Notes: generated by a model from the sequence alone, not told the origin. A stretch of DNA of 38,478 bases from Gammaproteobacteria bacterium (GCA_028818225.1 JAPPOG010000058.1:1-38478), one strand, 5' to 3'; shown: positions 16,757 through 25,860, counted from the first letter of the stretch. Made by a program: numbers and translations.

Positions 16757-17542
16757 TTAGATCGATGGCTTCTCAAACGCGAAAACAAACCGGTCAGTTT
16801 TACCCTGAACATCAAGATCGAAAACAATCATTGAGCGATCATCCTGAGGATTGCGCAAAGCATCAGTTGCTCCTACAAATCGAAATCCTGCTGCCTCAAT
16901 CTCACGGCGAGCAAAATTCTCTTTAATTCGGTGCAAGTCAGCAACAATATCGTGCTCCATGCTCTCATCGCCTACATGGTCAACAACGACGAAACGACCG
17001 CCAGGTTTTAAAGCATCATAAACCTGTTGGAGAAAATACTGGGTATTGGCTGGATTACCTACAGGCACATACTCCTCGCCGTTATAACGTTTCGGAACCA
17101 CATATAAATCATGATAGGCCATAACAACAATCGCACCATCTAAGGAATTTTCTTCCAGGTCCAGGTTAATGCCACTGCGAAGATGTCTTACGATATTTCC
17201 AGGATCTCTTTCCCGGTTGAATCGATCGGTTAAACCGTTTACGCCCCATTGTTCGAAGCCATTGTTGTTGTGCAGAATGGCTTCGCCGTCTTCGCCAACT
17301 ACGGTGGCTAATAACTCTGTGTAGTAACCTCCGCCAGCAAAAATATCTACCACGCGATCACCCGTTTCCAAATTCAATAAGGGTATTACTGCCTCCGGTT
17401 TGCTACGCTGGTCCCGTTCGATGTCATTTTCGAGTCGGCCTTCTTTATGCATTGCGGCAAGGACAGCGGCTTCATCGATTACAGTCGCAAACGATTGTGA
17501 ACTGACGATTAATGAGCAAATTAACAAGATAAGTTTGCGCAT
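16757..17542 (-). CDS. Exported SAM-dependent methyltransferase-like protein
   Basis: The 261-residue protein has the class I methyltransferase fold. Motif I reads V-V-D-I-F-A-G-G-G-Y-Y-T-E (about residues 63-75), then an acidic strand-2 region, D-G-A-I-V-V-M-A-Y-H-D-L-Y (motif III/IV) and L-K-P-G-G-R-F-V-V-V-D-H (post-motif). The first 19 residues form a Sec signal peptide ending S-Q-S-F-A. This is the COG4798-like group, in which a predicted signal is common although S-adenosylmethionine is cytoplasmic. The start overlaps the stop of the acyl-CoA synthetase gene in TAATG, so the two are translationally coupled. Substrate unknown. Confidence 0.8.
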   Translation of the reverse strand: MRKLILLICSLIVSSQSFATVIDEAAVLAAMHKEGRLENDIERDQRSKPEAVIPLLNLETGDRVVDIFAGGGYYTELLATVVGEDGEAILHNNNGFEQWGVNGLTDRFNRERDPGNIVRHLRSGINLDLEENSLDGAIVVMAYHDLYVVPKRYNGEEYVPVGNPANTQYFLQQVYDALKPGGRFVVVDHVGDESMEHDIVADLHRIKENFARREIEAAGFRFVGATDALRNPQDDRSMIVFDLDVQGKTDRFVFAFEKPSI

Positions 17543-19161
17543 TAGCTATTCCATTCCTGTTCACGTAATTCAATCCGGCGAATTTTACCGCTCACGGTTT
17601 TTGGCAGGGCGTCAATAAATTCGATCTTGCGCGGATACTTGTAAGGTGCCGTTACCTTCTTTACATGATCCTGCAATTCTTTGCTTAAGGTGTCGCTGGC
17701 TTCGTGTCCGGGGGCAAGCACTACGAAGGCTTTGACCACTTCGCCACGAGTCTCATCGGGGCTGGACACAACTGCTGATTCGGCTACCGCAGGATGTTCG
17801 ATTAATGCGCTTTCTACTTCGAAGGGCCCGATCCGATAGCCTGCTGAGAGAATTACGTCATCGGCGCGGGATACAAACCAGAAATAGCCATCATCATCAA
17901 CATAGGCACGGTCACCGGTAATATACCAGTCTCCGCGACAAGTATCGGCGGTGCGTTCCGGATCATTCTTGTATTCCTTGAAGAGGCCTGGCGGTTTTTC
18001 AGGCTTGATCTTTACGGCGATATCGCCCTCGGTATTGGTGCCGACTTCCTTGCCAGTATTATCGATTACAGATAAATGAATTCCCGGCGCGGGTTTTCCC
18101 ATTGATCCGAATTTGGGCTCTACGAAATGAAAGTTTCCACAAAGGATTCCGGTTTCAGTCTGGCCATAGCCATCTCTAATAGTCAGTCCGGTGGCATTCT
18201 TCCAGGTATCGATAATTTCCGGGTTAAGTGGTTCGCCGGCGCCGACACAATGGCGCAGTCCGGTAAAGTCAAAGCTACCCAAGTCTTCAAGAACTAACAT
18301 CCTGTATATGGTTGGGGCTCCGCACATGGTGGTAATGGGGTATTTCTCGATAAGCGAAAGAGTTTGTGCCGCATTAAATCCTGCACCATGATGGATAAAC
18401 AATGCTGACCCGCGAGCCCAGGGGCCATAATAACTACTCCAGGCTGCCTTGGCCCAGCCGGTGTCGCTAATATTCCAATGCAAATCATCCTCACCCAGAT
18501 ACAGCCAATGAGCACCCGTAACCTGATGGGCAATGGCATAGCTATGGGTGTGAATAGTCATCTTCGGATAGCCGGTAGTACCGGATGTAAAATAACACAT
18601 GGACTCTTCTGCAACGGAAGTCTCGATACCTGGAAACTCAGCAGTAGAATTTGCTAAGAGGTCTGCATAGCTTAGCCAACCATCAAATTCGCCATCGATC
18701 ACGATTTTGGTCTTAAGGGTTGGGCAGTTAGCCGCAACTGCGTCAATTTTTTCGACATTGGCGGCATTGGTAACAATGCAAGTGGCACTGGCCGCATTAA
18801 AGCGGTATTCGACATCCTTGGCTGAAAGTTGAGTGGTGCCAGGAGAAATGACAGCGCCCATCCGTAAAACCGCAGTGAACACCTCCCACCATTCGATTTC
18901 ACGACCAAGCATGACGATAACGACATCGCCACGATTGACTCCAGCGGTGTTCAATCCATTACTGATTTTCCTGGAATTGATTGAGATCTCGGAAAATGTT
19001 CGCGTCTTCTCAGTGCCGCCATCATCAACCCAAAATATGGCCTGTTTGTTTTCGTCCTGTTCCGCCCACTTGTCGATAACGTCGGTGGCAAAGTTGTAGT
19101 GGCTTGGTCGATCCCATTCGAAGGAATCATAAATCGATTGGTAGTTCAGATCTTCGGCCAT
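17542..19161 (-). CDS. AMP-forming acyl-CoA synthetase (ACSM-like)
   Basis: The 539-residue enzyme belongs to the adenylate-forming superfamily and resembles medium-chain acyl-CoA / benzoate-type synthetases. The ATP loop is Y-F-T-S-G-T-T-G-Y-P-K. The adenine motif is D-G-Y-G-Q-T-E-T-G. The hinge is G-D-R-A-Y-V-D-D-D-G-Y-F-W-F-V-S-R-A-D-D, followed by A-G-Y-R-I-G-P-F-E-V-E. The C-terminal P-K-T-V-S-G-K-I-R-R contains the catalytic lysine. It activates a carboxylic acid with ATP and coenzyme A in the cytoplasm; the chain type is not readable. The neighbour on the same strand is the coupled methyltransferase. The ribosome site is weak (GAG about 11 bases before the ATG). Confidence 0.9.
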   Translation of the reverse strand: MAEDLNYQSIYDSFEWDRPSHYNFATDVIDKWAEQDENKQAIFWVDDGGTEKTRTFSEISINSRKISNGLNTAGVNRGDVVIVMLGREIEWWEVFTAVLRMGAVISPGTTQLSAKDVEYRFNAASATCIVTNAANVEKIDAVAANCPTLKTKIVIDGEFDGWLSYADLLANSTAEFPGIETSVAEESMCYFTSGTTGYPKMTIHTHSYAIAHQVTGAHWLYLGEDDLHWNISDTGWAKAAWSSYYGPWARGSALFIHHGAGFNAAQTLSLIEKYPITTMCGAPTIYRMLVLEDLGSFDFTGLRHCVGAGEPLNPEIIDTWKNATGLTIRDGYGQTETGILCGNFHFVEPKFGSMGKPAPGIHLSVIDNTGKEVGTNTEGDIAVKIKPEKPPGLFKEYKNDPERTADTCRGDWYITGDRAYVDDDGYFWFVSRADDVILSAGYRIGPFEVESALIEHPAVAESAVVSSPDETRGEVVKAFVVLAPGHEASDTLSKELQDHVKKVTAPYKYPRKIEFIDALPKTVSGKIRRIELREQEWNS

Positions 19162-19258
19162 TTACTGCAAACTCTTTTTTGTTGTGGAATTAAAAGTCAA
19201 TTCAACAGAACTGCCTTTTAATGTTGAGCGCTAAAAATAGCGACTGCGGGAGATTTAC

Positions 19259-20158
19259 TCAAGGCGTGACGTTTACCGTCAGGTAGGTGTCATGATAGAG
19301 ACCGCCGTCATCAGCGCGTCCCCACAGGATATAGGTCCCCGGCTCAGCAAAGGTGGCGGTGACTTCGATCATGCCATCGGCCGGAATCTCGGGAGGTAAC
19401 CAGTGCACTCCCCAGGGAGAGTTAGCGCCGGTCCGGGTATCTTCCCATACCTTCGTTTGGGGTGGATCAAAGGTTACTTCGCCTTCACCTCGATAGACAT
19501 TCCAGCTGACATACAAGGCATTAATCTTATCCACTGTCGGTTTTCTGGGTGGGAAAAGCATGCGTCGACGAAGCTGGTTTGCATCAATAGTATTTCTCAC
19601 TCGCGAACGAGGAATTCCGTCATCGGCAACATGACTCATGACAGTCAAGGGCTCGCCAACTCGAATAGTTCGGGTTGTGTCTCCTTGCAGTGTTAAGACT
19701 GGTGGGATATTCGCCCGGGACTCAGGGCTGCTGGTTCCGATACCTAGAGATCCACCTTCTGAAGCGATTAAAAGATTGTCCACGATATAGTTTGGATCAG
19801 TTGTGGCGTGTGCTGTATAGGTCTCTCCGTTTACGCTAACCGTCCATACCAGTTCACGATCACCCCAATCAGATGGCACATTAACTTCAAACACGAATCG
19901 ATTGCGCCGGGGAAAAAACTTCGTTGGTTGCCCCCGATCGGCATCACCAGGTGTAAAGAAATTATTTTCGCCAATCGGGATAAATGGTTCCTCTTCCCAG
20001 TTTTCATTCATGTAGCCAAACATAAAATTAATGGAGCCGTCATCATTCTGTCGCCAGCCTTCAAAGGCCGGGAAAATCGGCTGACCTTTCATGTAGGTCT
20101 GCGCGCTAGCTGGAAAAGTAAGAAATGCTGCTACGAAAAATACAACTAACTTTTTCAT
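19259..20158 (-). CDS. Exported protein of unknown function
   Basis: I place the start at ATG 20158, where M-K-K-L-V-V-F-F begins a standard signal peptide ending P-A-S-A-Q (residue 20). A longer frame from 20203 would add 15 residues and overlap the upstream gene. The 299-residue product is rich in Trp, Pro and Gly. The first half has P-A-F-E-G-W and N-F-M-F-G-Y-M-N-x-N-W-E-E-E. The C-terminal half reads like an immunoglobulin-type beta-sandwich (A-T-F-A-E-P-G-T-Y-I-L-W-G-R-A-D-D-G-G). I do not recognise a named family. It follows the cytochrome c/PHM-like gene by 19 bases and is likely in one transcript with it, perhaps an accessory periplasmic subunit. Confidence 0.75.
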   Translation of the reverse strand: MKKLVVFFVAAFLTFPASAQTYMKGQPIFPAFEGWRQNDDGSINFMFGYMNENWEEEPFIPIGENNFFTPGDADRGQPTKFFPRRNRFVFEVNVPSDWGDRELVWTVSVNGETYTAHATTDPNYIVDNLLIASEGGSLGIGTSSPESRANIPPVLTLQGDTTRTIRVGEPLTVMSHVADDGIPRSRVRNTIDANQLRRRMLFPPRKPTVDKINALYVSWNVYRGEGEVTFDPPQTKVWEDTRTGANSPWGVHWLPPEIPADGMIEVTATFAEPGTYILWGRADDGGLYHDTYLTVNVTP

Positions 20159-20177
20159 TATTCTTTTACCGTTCCAG

Positions 20178-21575
20178 CTAATCAGAACCCGTGGTTGGGG
20201 CAATTAAAGGCACTATGCACAGGGGACAACCAATCACATGGTCATTGGGCCCCAGGTTCAATGCTTGTCTGCGTGCTTCCATTTCTGCAAAGAATTGCTC
20301 CTCTGTGAGCGAAACCTTGATTCCAAGATCGATAAACATGTTGGAAACCGAAGCGTTACCCGATCCTTGCCAATTGCGTGGATCCGGCAGATTCGTATTG
20401 GTGTCGGTGTTATTCATATAGCCTGTGATGTGAAGTATTGTGCCCGTCGGAAGCAGTGGCATGGCATTGTCCGCGTATTGATAGGTACGAACCCAGTTAT
20501 GGTCGTAACCTACACAGGAAAGAGTTTCTACCTGGTGTCCCCAGATCGCCTCAAGACACATACGCTCACCCGGCGCATGAAGATGAGGTTCAAAGGAAAT
20601 AATCTTGGTGTGTTGTTGTAGTACATCGTAAGCATGCAACTCTTGCTTGTCTTCATTCGGTCGGATGCTGATGTCCACACCATTACCTGTCGGGATGAAC
20701 ATATTGGCATATTGGGGTTCATAGCCATCATCGTGAAAACGAAAACCGATTTCCAAATGACCCGTGGTATCGATGCCATTGGAATGAAGGTGAACAGAAT
20801 CGGAATAAATTACAGAATCCGCTTTTAATAGACGTCCGGCATTCTCTTCAAACACGTCAGCGTTGCGACCGACCTCATGCACGGGCCATGGAGTCTGAAA
20901 ATCTCGCTGTAATCTACCTGAAACCTCATCATAAGTAGCAGTTCCCCACAGCATGTGGTGGAAAATATAGCGCCCACCAACAGTTCCGGCAGCGCGGGTG
21001 GGATCAATGTCATTTACTTCAACGATCTCAACTGACTTGACCCACTTGTCTTCTGTCAAGCCGGTAGGAACAGATTCAATTTCACCCCACCAGTCGGCTG
21101 TGCCTGCCAGCTTGGTTACATCTTGTAGGCGAACGATCAGATCAGGTTCACCAGCCGTCCATTTAATACTGTCGTCAAAAACCAGCGGCTCGGGGGCGTC
21201 AGCTTCATTGCCTTTGGGAACACCATTTTGTGCCCACCAGGCAATTGCCGAGATTTCTTCATCACTTAGGGAATTGTCTTCCTTGAAATCCTGGATACCA
21301 ATATTCTTTTCCACGTACCAGGGCGGCATGGCGCCAGCCTTGTCCCGCAGCCCAGTCTTGTACTCGATTAAGCCTGCAAACGGAGCAACTTGCTCATAGG
21401 TCACCAATGGCATCGGACCAGCACCACCGGCACGGTGACAATTCTGACAACTGCGTTGCAGAATTGGCTCGATGTCTTTATGAAAGGTGATAGCGCTACT
21501 CTGTCCCTGGCTGCTTAATGGAAAAGCCAACAAACCGAGAATCAGTGAAATGCTTGTCTTAAAACTGAGTTTCAT
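20178..21575 (-). CDS. Cytochrome c fused to a PHM-fold copper type II monooxygenase-like domain
   Basis: The 465-residue exported protein (signal ends near S-S-Q-G-Q, residue 25) has an N-terminal haem site C-Q-N-C-H (43-47). The C-terminal part resembles the PHM / copper type II ascorbate-dependent monooxygenase fold. Candidate copper ligands are H206-H207 in F-H-H-M-L-W-G, H262 or H264 in V-H-L-H-S-N-G, and H331 and H333 in E-P-H-L-H-A-P-G-E-R-M, with M339 or a later methionine as axial ligand. PHM-type enzymes hydroxylate C-H bonds with O2; here the fused cytochrome could deliver electrons in place of ascorbate, which is inference. An extra C-P-L-C (450-453) near the C-terminus is not in the paralogue at 21697-23049. 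AGGA precedes the ATG. The next gene follows after 19 bases. Confidence 0.78.
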   Translation of the reverse strand: MKLSFKTSISLILGLLAFPLSSQGQSSAITFHKDIEPILQRSCQNCHRAGGAGPMPLVTYEQVAPFAGLIEYKTGLRDKAGAMPPWYVEKNIGIQDFKEDNSLSDEEISAIAWWAQNGVPKGNEADAPEPLVFDDSIKWTAGEPDLIVRLQDVTKLAGTADWWGEIESVPTGLTEDKWVKSVEIVEVNDIDPTRAAGTVGGRYIFHHMLWGTATYDEVSGRLQRDFQTPWPVHEVGRNADVFEENAGRLLKADSVIYSDSVHLHSNGIDTTGHLEIGFRFHDDGYEPQYANMFIPTGNGVDISIRPNEDKQELHAYDVLQQHTKIISFEPHLHAPGERMCLEAIWGHQVETLSCVGYDHNWVRTYQYADNAMPLLPTGTILHITGYMNNTDTNTNLPDPRNWQGSGNASVSNMFIDLGIKVSLTEEQFFAEMEARRQALNLGPNDHVIGCPLCIVPLIAPTTGSD

Positions 21576-21635
21576 CGCGAGTCCTCAAGCTATGTGCTTA
21601 ATGCGTGATTAAGAATTGTTAAAAGCTATACAGAA

Positions 21636-21660
21636 AGCCCCGCTTAAAAGTAGCGGGGCT
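21636..21660 (-). terminator. Hairpin terminator between the two cytochrome/PHM-like genes
   Basis: AGCCCCGCT (21636-21644) and AGCGGGGCT (21652-21660) form a perfect 9-bp GC-rich stem with a 7-base loop, 37 bases after the minus-strand gene ending at 21697. On the minus strand only a short T-run (GGGGCTTTCTG) follows, so termination may be partial. Confidence 0.65.
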
Positions 21661-21696
21661 CTCCCGTTCAAAGCAAAAACTTTACGACAGGTCTGG

Positions 21697-23049
21697 CTAA
21701 TCGCTACCTGCCAGCGAACGCGCTTCCTGTTCTTCGCGTTCCGCCACTAGTTTTTCATACCCTTCCTCATCAAGGTGGGTTACGGCAATCCAGGCATGAG
21801 TCATTTCGTCAGCGGTGCGGCTACCGCCAAACACCCATTGATCAGGATCCGGATTATTAGGATTATCCTCGGTGTTGTCATACCACTGCTTCAATACAAG
21901 TACCGCACCAGTAGGTAGCAAAGGAGCGACATCCGGCTCATAAATATGGCTATGGTGCCAGGTCGCACTCCAGTTTGAGATTTGGCTTACTGCCTCGGTG
22001 CGTCCAGTTTCAGGATAGAAAATTTCCAGCGAGGCAGCGCGCATGCGCAAGTGTCCATGGGGCTGGAAACTATCGATCCGTACCGGGTGATCAAAGGAAT
22101 GAAAACCCTGGGTCATCGTGTAGCCATGGGGGGGAATTACCAGACGTAAATCTCTTTCTTCCCGCGCATACTGAATATTGTATTGCTTTAAGTCCTGAGT
22201 ATAGCCAACTTGCTCTTCATAACCTTCAGGGTGCAGCCACAAACCAATCTCGACAACGTTATCTTCGATGATGGTTCCTGGTGCTACCGCACCAATACCG
22301 CCGGGATACATATGAATGCTCCAGCGCACCATGGAGTTGGAGGGAAAAGTTCGACAGACATCTTCAGGCACTAACTCTCCCCATTTGCCCATGGCGTATT
22401 CAGTGAGCATGCCATAGCGTTCAAGCTCGCCCTGATCATTAAACACATCGATATTCGAATTGGCATGATGAACTACGGTCTTGGCGTCGCCGCGAGGTTT
22501 TACCTGAATCGCTTTTATACAGCGGTCGCTGCTAATGCCGTGGGGTACATAATGAGTACTCCATAAATCATTGCCATTGGCAGGAATGTCGATCGGTACC
22601 GAAGGAATAATGACATCTGGTTGGCCCAGTTCGTCCTCGAAGTTCCAGGCATCGGGATCATTTAAATCCGCTGGCGGCAGAGGTGAATCAGGATCACCCA
22701 TCGGCGCGCCCTGATTAACCCACGCTACCAGCGTGTCAATTTCATCCTGCGCGAGACGCCAGTCGCCCTGCAGATCCTGAATACCAATGCCATGATCATA
22801 GGCATAGGGAGGCATTTCCCGATTCGCCACCTTGAGCTGAATCAGTGGTGCCCAGGGACGCACCTGGTCGTAGGTTTCGAACTGCATCGGACCTATACCA
22901 CCTTCTCTGTGGCAAACTACGCAATTCTCATTAATGATGCGTCCCGCTTCACCGTTGTAGGTGGCCTCCAGGGTTGCATCTTGAGCTTGAAGCTGTCCGG
23001 CAAGTGATACAAATGCTATGGAACTTACTAATCTTCTGATGTTTTTCAT
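21697..23049 (-). CDS. Cytochrome c fused to a PHM-fold copper type II monooxygenase-like domain (second copy)
   Basis: The 450-residue protein is a diverged paralogue of the 20178-21575 product. A signal peptide (to Q-L-Q-A-Q, residue 23) is followed by C-V-V-C-H at residues 43-47, the same positions as in its neighbour. Copper-ligand candidates are H194-H195 (V-V-H-H-A-N), H246 (S-I-H-M-Y-P-G-G) and H331/H333 (F-Q-P-H-G-H-L-R-M), with M336 close by. Further blocks are W-Y-D-N-T-E-D-N-P-N-N-P-D-P, common to bacterial relatives, and an aspartate-rich linker between the domains. Its reaction is unknown. No strong ribosome site is seen before the ATG. A terminator follows. Confidence 0.78.
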   Translation of the reverse strand: MKNIRRLVSSIAFVSLAGQLQAQDATLEATYNGEAGRIINENCVVCHREGGIGPMQFETYDQVRPWAPLIQLKVANREMPPYAYDHGIGIQDLQGDWRLAQDEIDTLVAWVNQGAPMGDPDSPLPPADLNDPDAWNFEDELGQPDVIIPSVPIDIPANGNDLWSTHYVPHGISSDRCIKAIQVKPRGDAKTVVHHANSNIDVFNDQGELERYGMLTEYAMGKWGELVPEDVCRTFPSNSMVRWSIHMYPGGIGAVAPGTIIEDNVVEIGLWLHPEGYEEQVGYTQDLKQYNIQYAREERDLRLVIPPHGYTMTQGFHSFDHPVRIDSFQPHGHLRMRAASLEIFYPETGRTEAVSQISNWSATWHHSHIYEPDVAPLLPTGAVLVLKQWYDNTEDNPNNPDPDQWVFGGSRTADEMTHAWIAVTHLDEEGYEKLVAEREEQEARSLAGSD

Positions 23050-23186
23050 AAGTTGCTCGTACGCGTTATCGCTTGTGGTCTTGTGAGTTTAGTCGGCAAA
23101 GGGCGCTGCCGCTCTAATGGTGTCTCCCGATTAAACTGGGTGGCTTGGCAGGAGTCAAGAGAACGGTCTGCTTTAGCAGGGCAAAA

Positions 23187-25319
23187 TCACCGATCCGAGG
23201 GCAATCGTAAGGCGATCAGCGCGCCAAATTGGCCTCGTTTCACGCTGCCAGATTGCACCACAATGTACTGCCTCCCCGCATCCATGTAAGTCATCATGCC
23301 GTATTGTCCGGGGGCGGGAATTTCGACCTGGGCCAACACTTCCCCGGTACGCAGGTCCCGGGCATTGAGCACAGGGTTTCCGTTCTCATTCAACTCTGCA
23401 TCCCCCCGCAGATCTTCTGTCGTCTGAACAAGTAAGTCACCCATGACCATCTGAATTGAATGACCCGTACCTCCGGTGGCGGACGTATCGATGCCCTCCA
23501 GTAGCGGGTGATTACGGATATTTTCAGGGGTCTGTCCTACCGGAATATCCCAGAGCTTTTCGCCAGTATTCATGTCGTAGGCTGCCAGTCCCTGGAACAA
23601 TGGTTTATAAACCGGTAATCGTTCGACTAGAGGAAGAAATTCCCGGTTGCGACCCGGTGCCCAGGCGGCGACTGTTGTGCCAGTGGTCGGCGTATGTCTT
23701 TCCCTGCCGCGCCAGGCTTCTGCCGACATGCCCGGTAGGCCTCGTTCTTCATCTATGCCGTTAGTTGGCTCCATAAAGGCCGGTGCAGAACATCCTCTGC
23801 GATGCGACGCATACATGATCCCCGTTGTAGGATCAGCCACCGGAGGATGATAAATATTCAGCCCACCGACACAACCGACAACATTGCGATAGGGATTGTT
23901 GTGGGGATAGGGTAGAGCTGGAACATAAAGCCCGCCCACTTCGAATTCACTCAGTACTCCGAGTGCTCGCGCTTTTAATTCCGGTGTGTAATCCAGTAAA
24001 AATTCTTCGGTAATGCCATCGATTACAATCGGATCAAGTGGCTCAGGTCGGGTTGGGTATGGTTGTGTTGGCGCAGTGTAATTTCCAGGTACTTGGGTTT
24101 GCATAACCGGACGTTCTTCTATGGGCCAGATTGGTTCTCCGGTTGCGCGATTAAAAGCAAAGATTAACCCCTGTTTAGTGTTTTGAATTAATGCCGGAAT
24201 AGTTTCGCTATCGACCGTTAAGTCCATCAGGATTGGCGCTGTGGGAATATCGTAATTCCATTGATCGCTATGATGAATCTGGAAATGCCAGCGACGTTCA
24301 CCGGTTACAACATCCAGTGCCAGCACGCTGCCACCGAACAAGTTATGACCGGGTCGATGGCCAGTGTAGGACTGAACTGTTGATGCATTGGTAACCAGGT
24401 AAACCAGGCCGAGTTCGGGATCGGCAGCCGCCGGTGCCCAGGTAGACATATCGCCGGAAAATTGCCATGCCTCGTTCTCCCAGGTTTCATGTCCAAATTC
24501 TCCCGGTCGGGGAATAACGTGAAATTTCCATAGTCGTTCGCCGGTGCGGGTATCGAAACCCATTATGTCGCCTGGCACATTTTCGATGCGGGTTTGATCG
24601 TAGCTGGGTTCATGACCGACGAGTACAACAACGACATCATTCACTACAATGGGTGGCGCTGAGGCGGTAACCATGCCGAGTTGGCGTGGAATGCCGTGAT
24701 CGGGATCGTAAGGTCCTTCCCGCTCCAGCCAGCGGGGCCAGTCGCTTACTAAATGTGGGATCAGATCCACTACGCCAGTCTCAGAAAAGCTGGCAACTCC
24801 TGTTTCGGCTCCCCAATCCAGTAAAGGTCTGCCAGTTTTTGCGTCAAGAGCCCATAAAAAGAAGGCTGGTGATGTAATGTATACAACGCCACGTCCATCC
24901 ACTTCACCATAGGCAACTCCCTTGCCAAAATCCGTGCGGGGAGAGCGAAGATAGCGCATGGTTTCCGGTTCCCTGAATGTCCATAGGGTTTCACCACTGG
25001 CCGCATCTATCGCAATAACCTGGCGGCGCTGTCCTGCTACCGTATAAAGAATGCCATCGACATAAATCGGCGTTGAACGGAAAGTATATTCGCGACCAGG
25101 ACCAAAGTTATCCCCCCGCCAGACCCAGGCGACTTCCAGATCGGCAAAATTTTCCGCCGTTATCTGGGTGAGATGAGGGGATGCCCGGGTATGTCCCGCA
25201 TCGCCTCCTAAATACTGCCAAGATCCATTTTCTACCCCATGCAGTTGTGCGATTGCATGTGAACAGAACAGAATGAGAGCAGTACTGAGTAAGAGCCTAT
25301 AGCCTGGTTTGATCTGCAT
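23187..25319 (-). CDS. PQQ-type beta-propeller dehydrogenase, exported
   Basis: The 710-residue protein has a Sec signal ending S-H-A-I-A-Q (about residue 25) and eight-bladed propeller repeats of the quinoprotein class. Repeats include V-I-A-I-D-A-A-S-G-E-T-L-W-T-F, W-A-L-D-A-K-T-G-R-P-L, V-L-A-L-D-V-V-T-G-E-R-R-W and F-A-F-N-R-A-T-G-E-P-I-W. Proteins of this type bind pyrroloquinoline quinone and oxidise alcohols or sugars in the periplasm, passing electrons to a cytochrome. There is no fused haem domain and no membrane anchor, so it would depend on separate carriers such as the cytochromes encoded nearby. GAGG lies 5 bases before the ATG. Substrate unknown. Confidence 0.85.
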   Translation of the reverse strand: MQIKPGYRLLLSTALILFCSHAIAQLHGVENGSWQYLGGDAGHTRASPHLTQITAENFADLEVAWVWRGDNFGPGREYTFRSTPIYVDGILYTVAGQRRQVIAIDAASGETLWTFREPETMRYLRSPRTDFGKGVAYGEVDGRGVVYITSPAFFLWALDAKTGRPLLDWGAETGVASFSETGVVDLIPHLVSDWPRWLEREGPYDPDHGIPRQLGMVTASAPPIVVNDVVVVLVGHEPSYDQTRIENVPGDIMGFDTRTGERLWKFHVIPRPGEFGHETWENEAWQFSGDMSTWAPAAADPELGLVYLVTNASTVQSYTGHRPGHNLFGGSVLALDVVTGERRWHFQIHHSDQWNYDIPTAPILMDLTVDSETIPALIQNTKQGLIFAFNRATGEPIWPIEERPVMQTQVPGNYTAPTQPYPTRPEPLDPIVIDGITEEFLLDYTPELKARALGVLSEFEVGGLYVPALPYPHNNPYRNVVGCVGGLNIYHPPVADPTTGIMYASHRRGCSAPAFMEPTNGIDEERGLPGMSAEAWRGRERHTPTTGTTVAAWAPGRNREFLPLVERLPVYKPLFQGLAAYDMNTGEKLWDIPVGQTPENIRNHPLLEGIDTSATGGTGHSIQMVMGDLLVQTTEDLRGDAELNENGNPVLNARDLRTGEVLAQVEIPAPGQYGMMTYMDAGRQYIVVQSGSVKRGQFGALIALRLPSDR

Positions 25320-25547
25320 AGCGACCTCGATCTGTAAATCATGACAATATTAAAGAAGAAGGAATTGGATTTGACAGTAGCATTGACGCTCAATGGCAAT
25401 CAATAGGGTTTTTGTCTCCCTTAAGTCTCGATTCGTCTTTTTACAGAGGTCTATCTCGTTTGGGGTGCTATAGTCCGCGTGGTTTAGAGGTTTGGGTAAT
25501 ACCACCAGCAGCAGTACTGGCGCTAATGAAAAAATATGAGCCTGATT

Positions 25548-25838
25548 ATGAATAAATTACTACTACTATCGAGTTTTGTTCTAGTCTTATCCGGATGTGA
25601 GTGGTGGGAAGCTCAGTACGATAGAAACGCCGGCTTACCCGAAATCCGGAGTCAGGCAGATGTGGATGCTTATAACGCTACGGTAAGCTCGGAAAGTGAG
25701 AAGCTAGTATGTGAGCGGGAGCGCGTAGTTGGTTCCAATATTCGTCAGTGGGTTTGCTTGACCCAGGCACAGCGCGATCGTCTCGCATTGGAAGGGCGTG
25801 AGAATGTCGAACAGGCAAGAACTATATTAGACAATTAG
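25548..25838 (+). CDS. Small lipoprotein with a C-x-R-x-x-V-x-G-S type motif
   Basis: The 96-residue product has a lipoprotein signal M-N-K-L-L-L-L-S-S with lipobox L-S-G-C. The mature part holds L-V-C-E-R-E-R-V-V-G-S-N-I-R-Q-W-V-C-L-T. This Cys-x-Arg-...-Gly-Ser-...-Val-Cys-x-Thr pattern recurs in many small gammaproteobacterial envelope proteins of unknown function, and its two cysteines may form a disulfide. An ATG four codons upstream (25536) is an alternative start. Neither has a clear ribosome site. A strong terminator follows. Confidence 0.75.
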   Translation: MNKLLLLSSFVLVLSGCEWWEAQYDRNAGLPEIRSQADVDAYNATVSSESEKLVCERERVVGSNIRQWVCLTQAQRDRLALEGRENVEQARTILDN

Positions 25839-25860
25839 AAAGCTTCATGGGAAATCAATG

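Noticed and set aside
16531..16827. Minus-strand frame running from the long gap into the methyltransferase gene
   Set aside because: It overlaps the end of a well-supported gene in another frame, has no ribosome site and shows no recognisable protein.
20159..20203. Upstream start for the exported unknown protein
   Set aside because: It overlaps the end of the cytochrome/PHM-like gene and spoils the signal peptide that begins at ATG 20158.
23053..23289. Plus-strand frame between the second cytochrome/PHM-like gene and the PQQ-type gene
   Set aside because: It overlaps the end of the dehydrogenase on the opposite strand and its sequence looks random; the intergenic part is only 137 bases.
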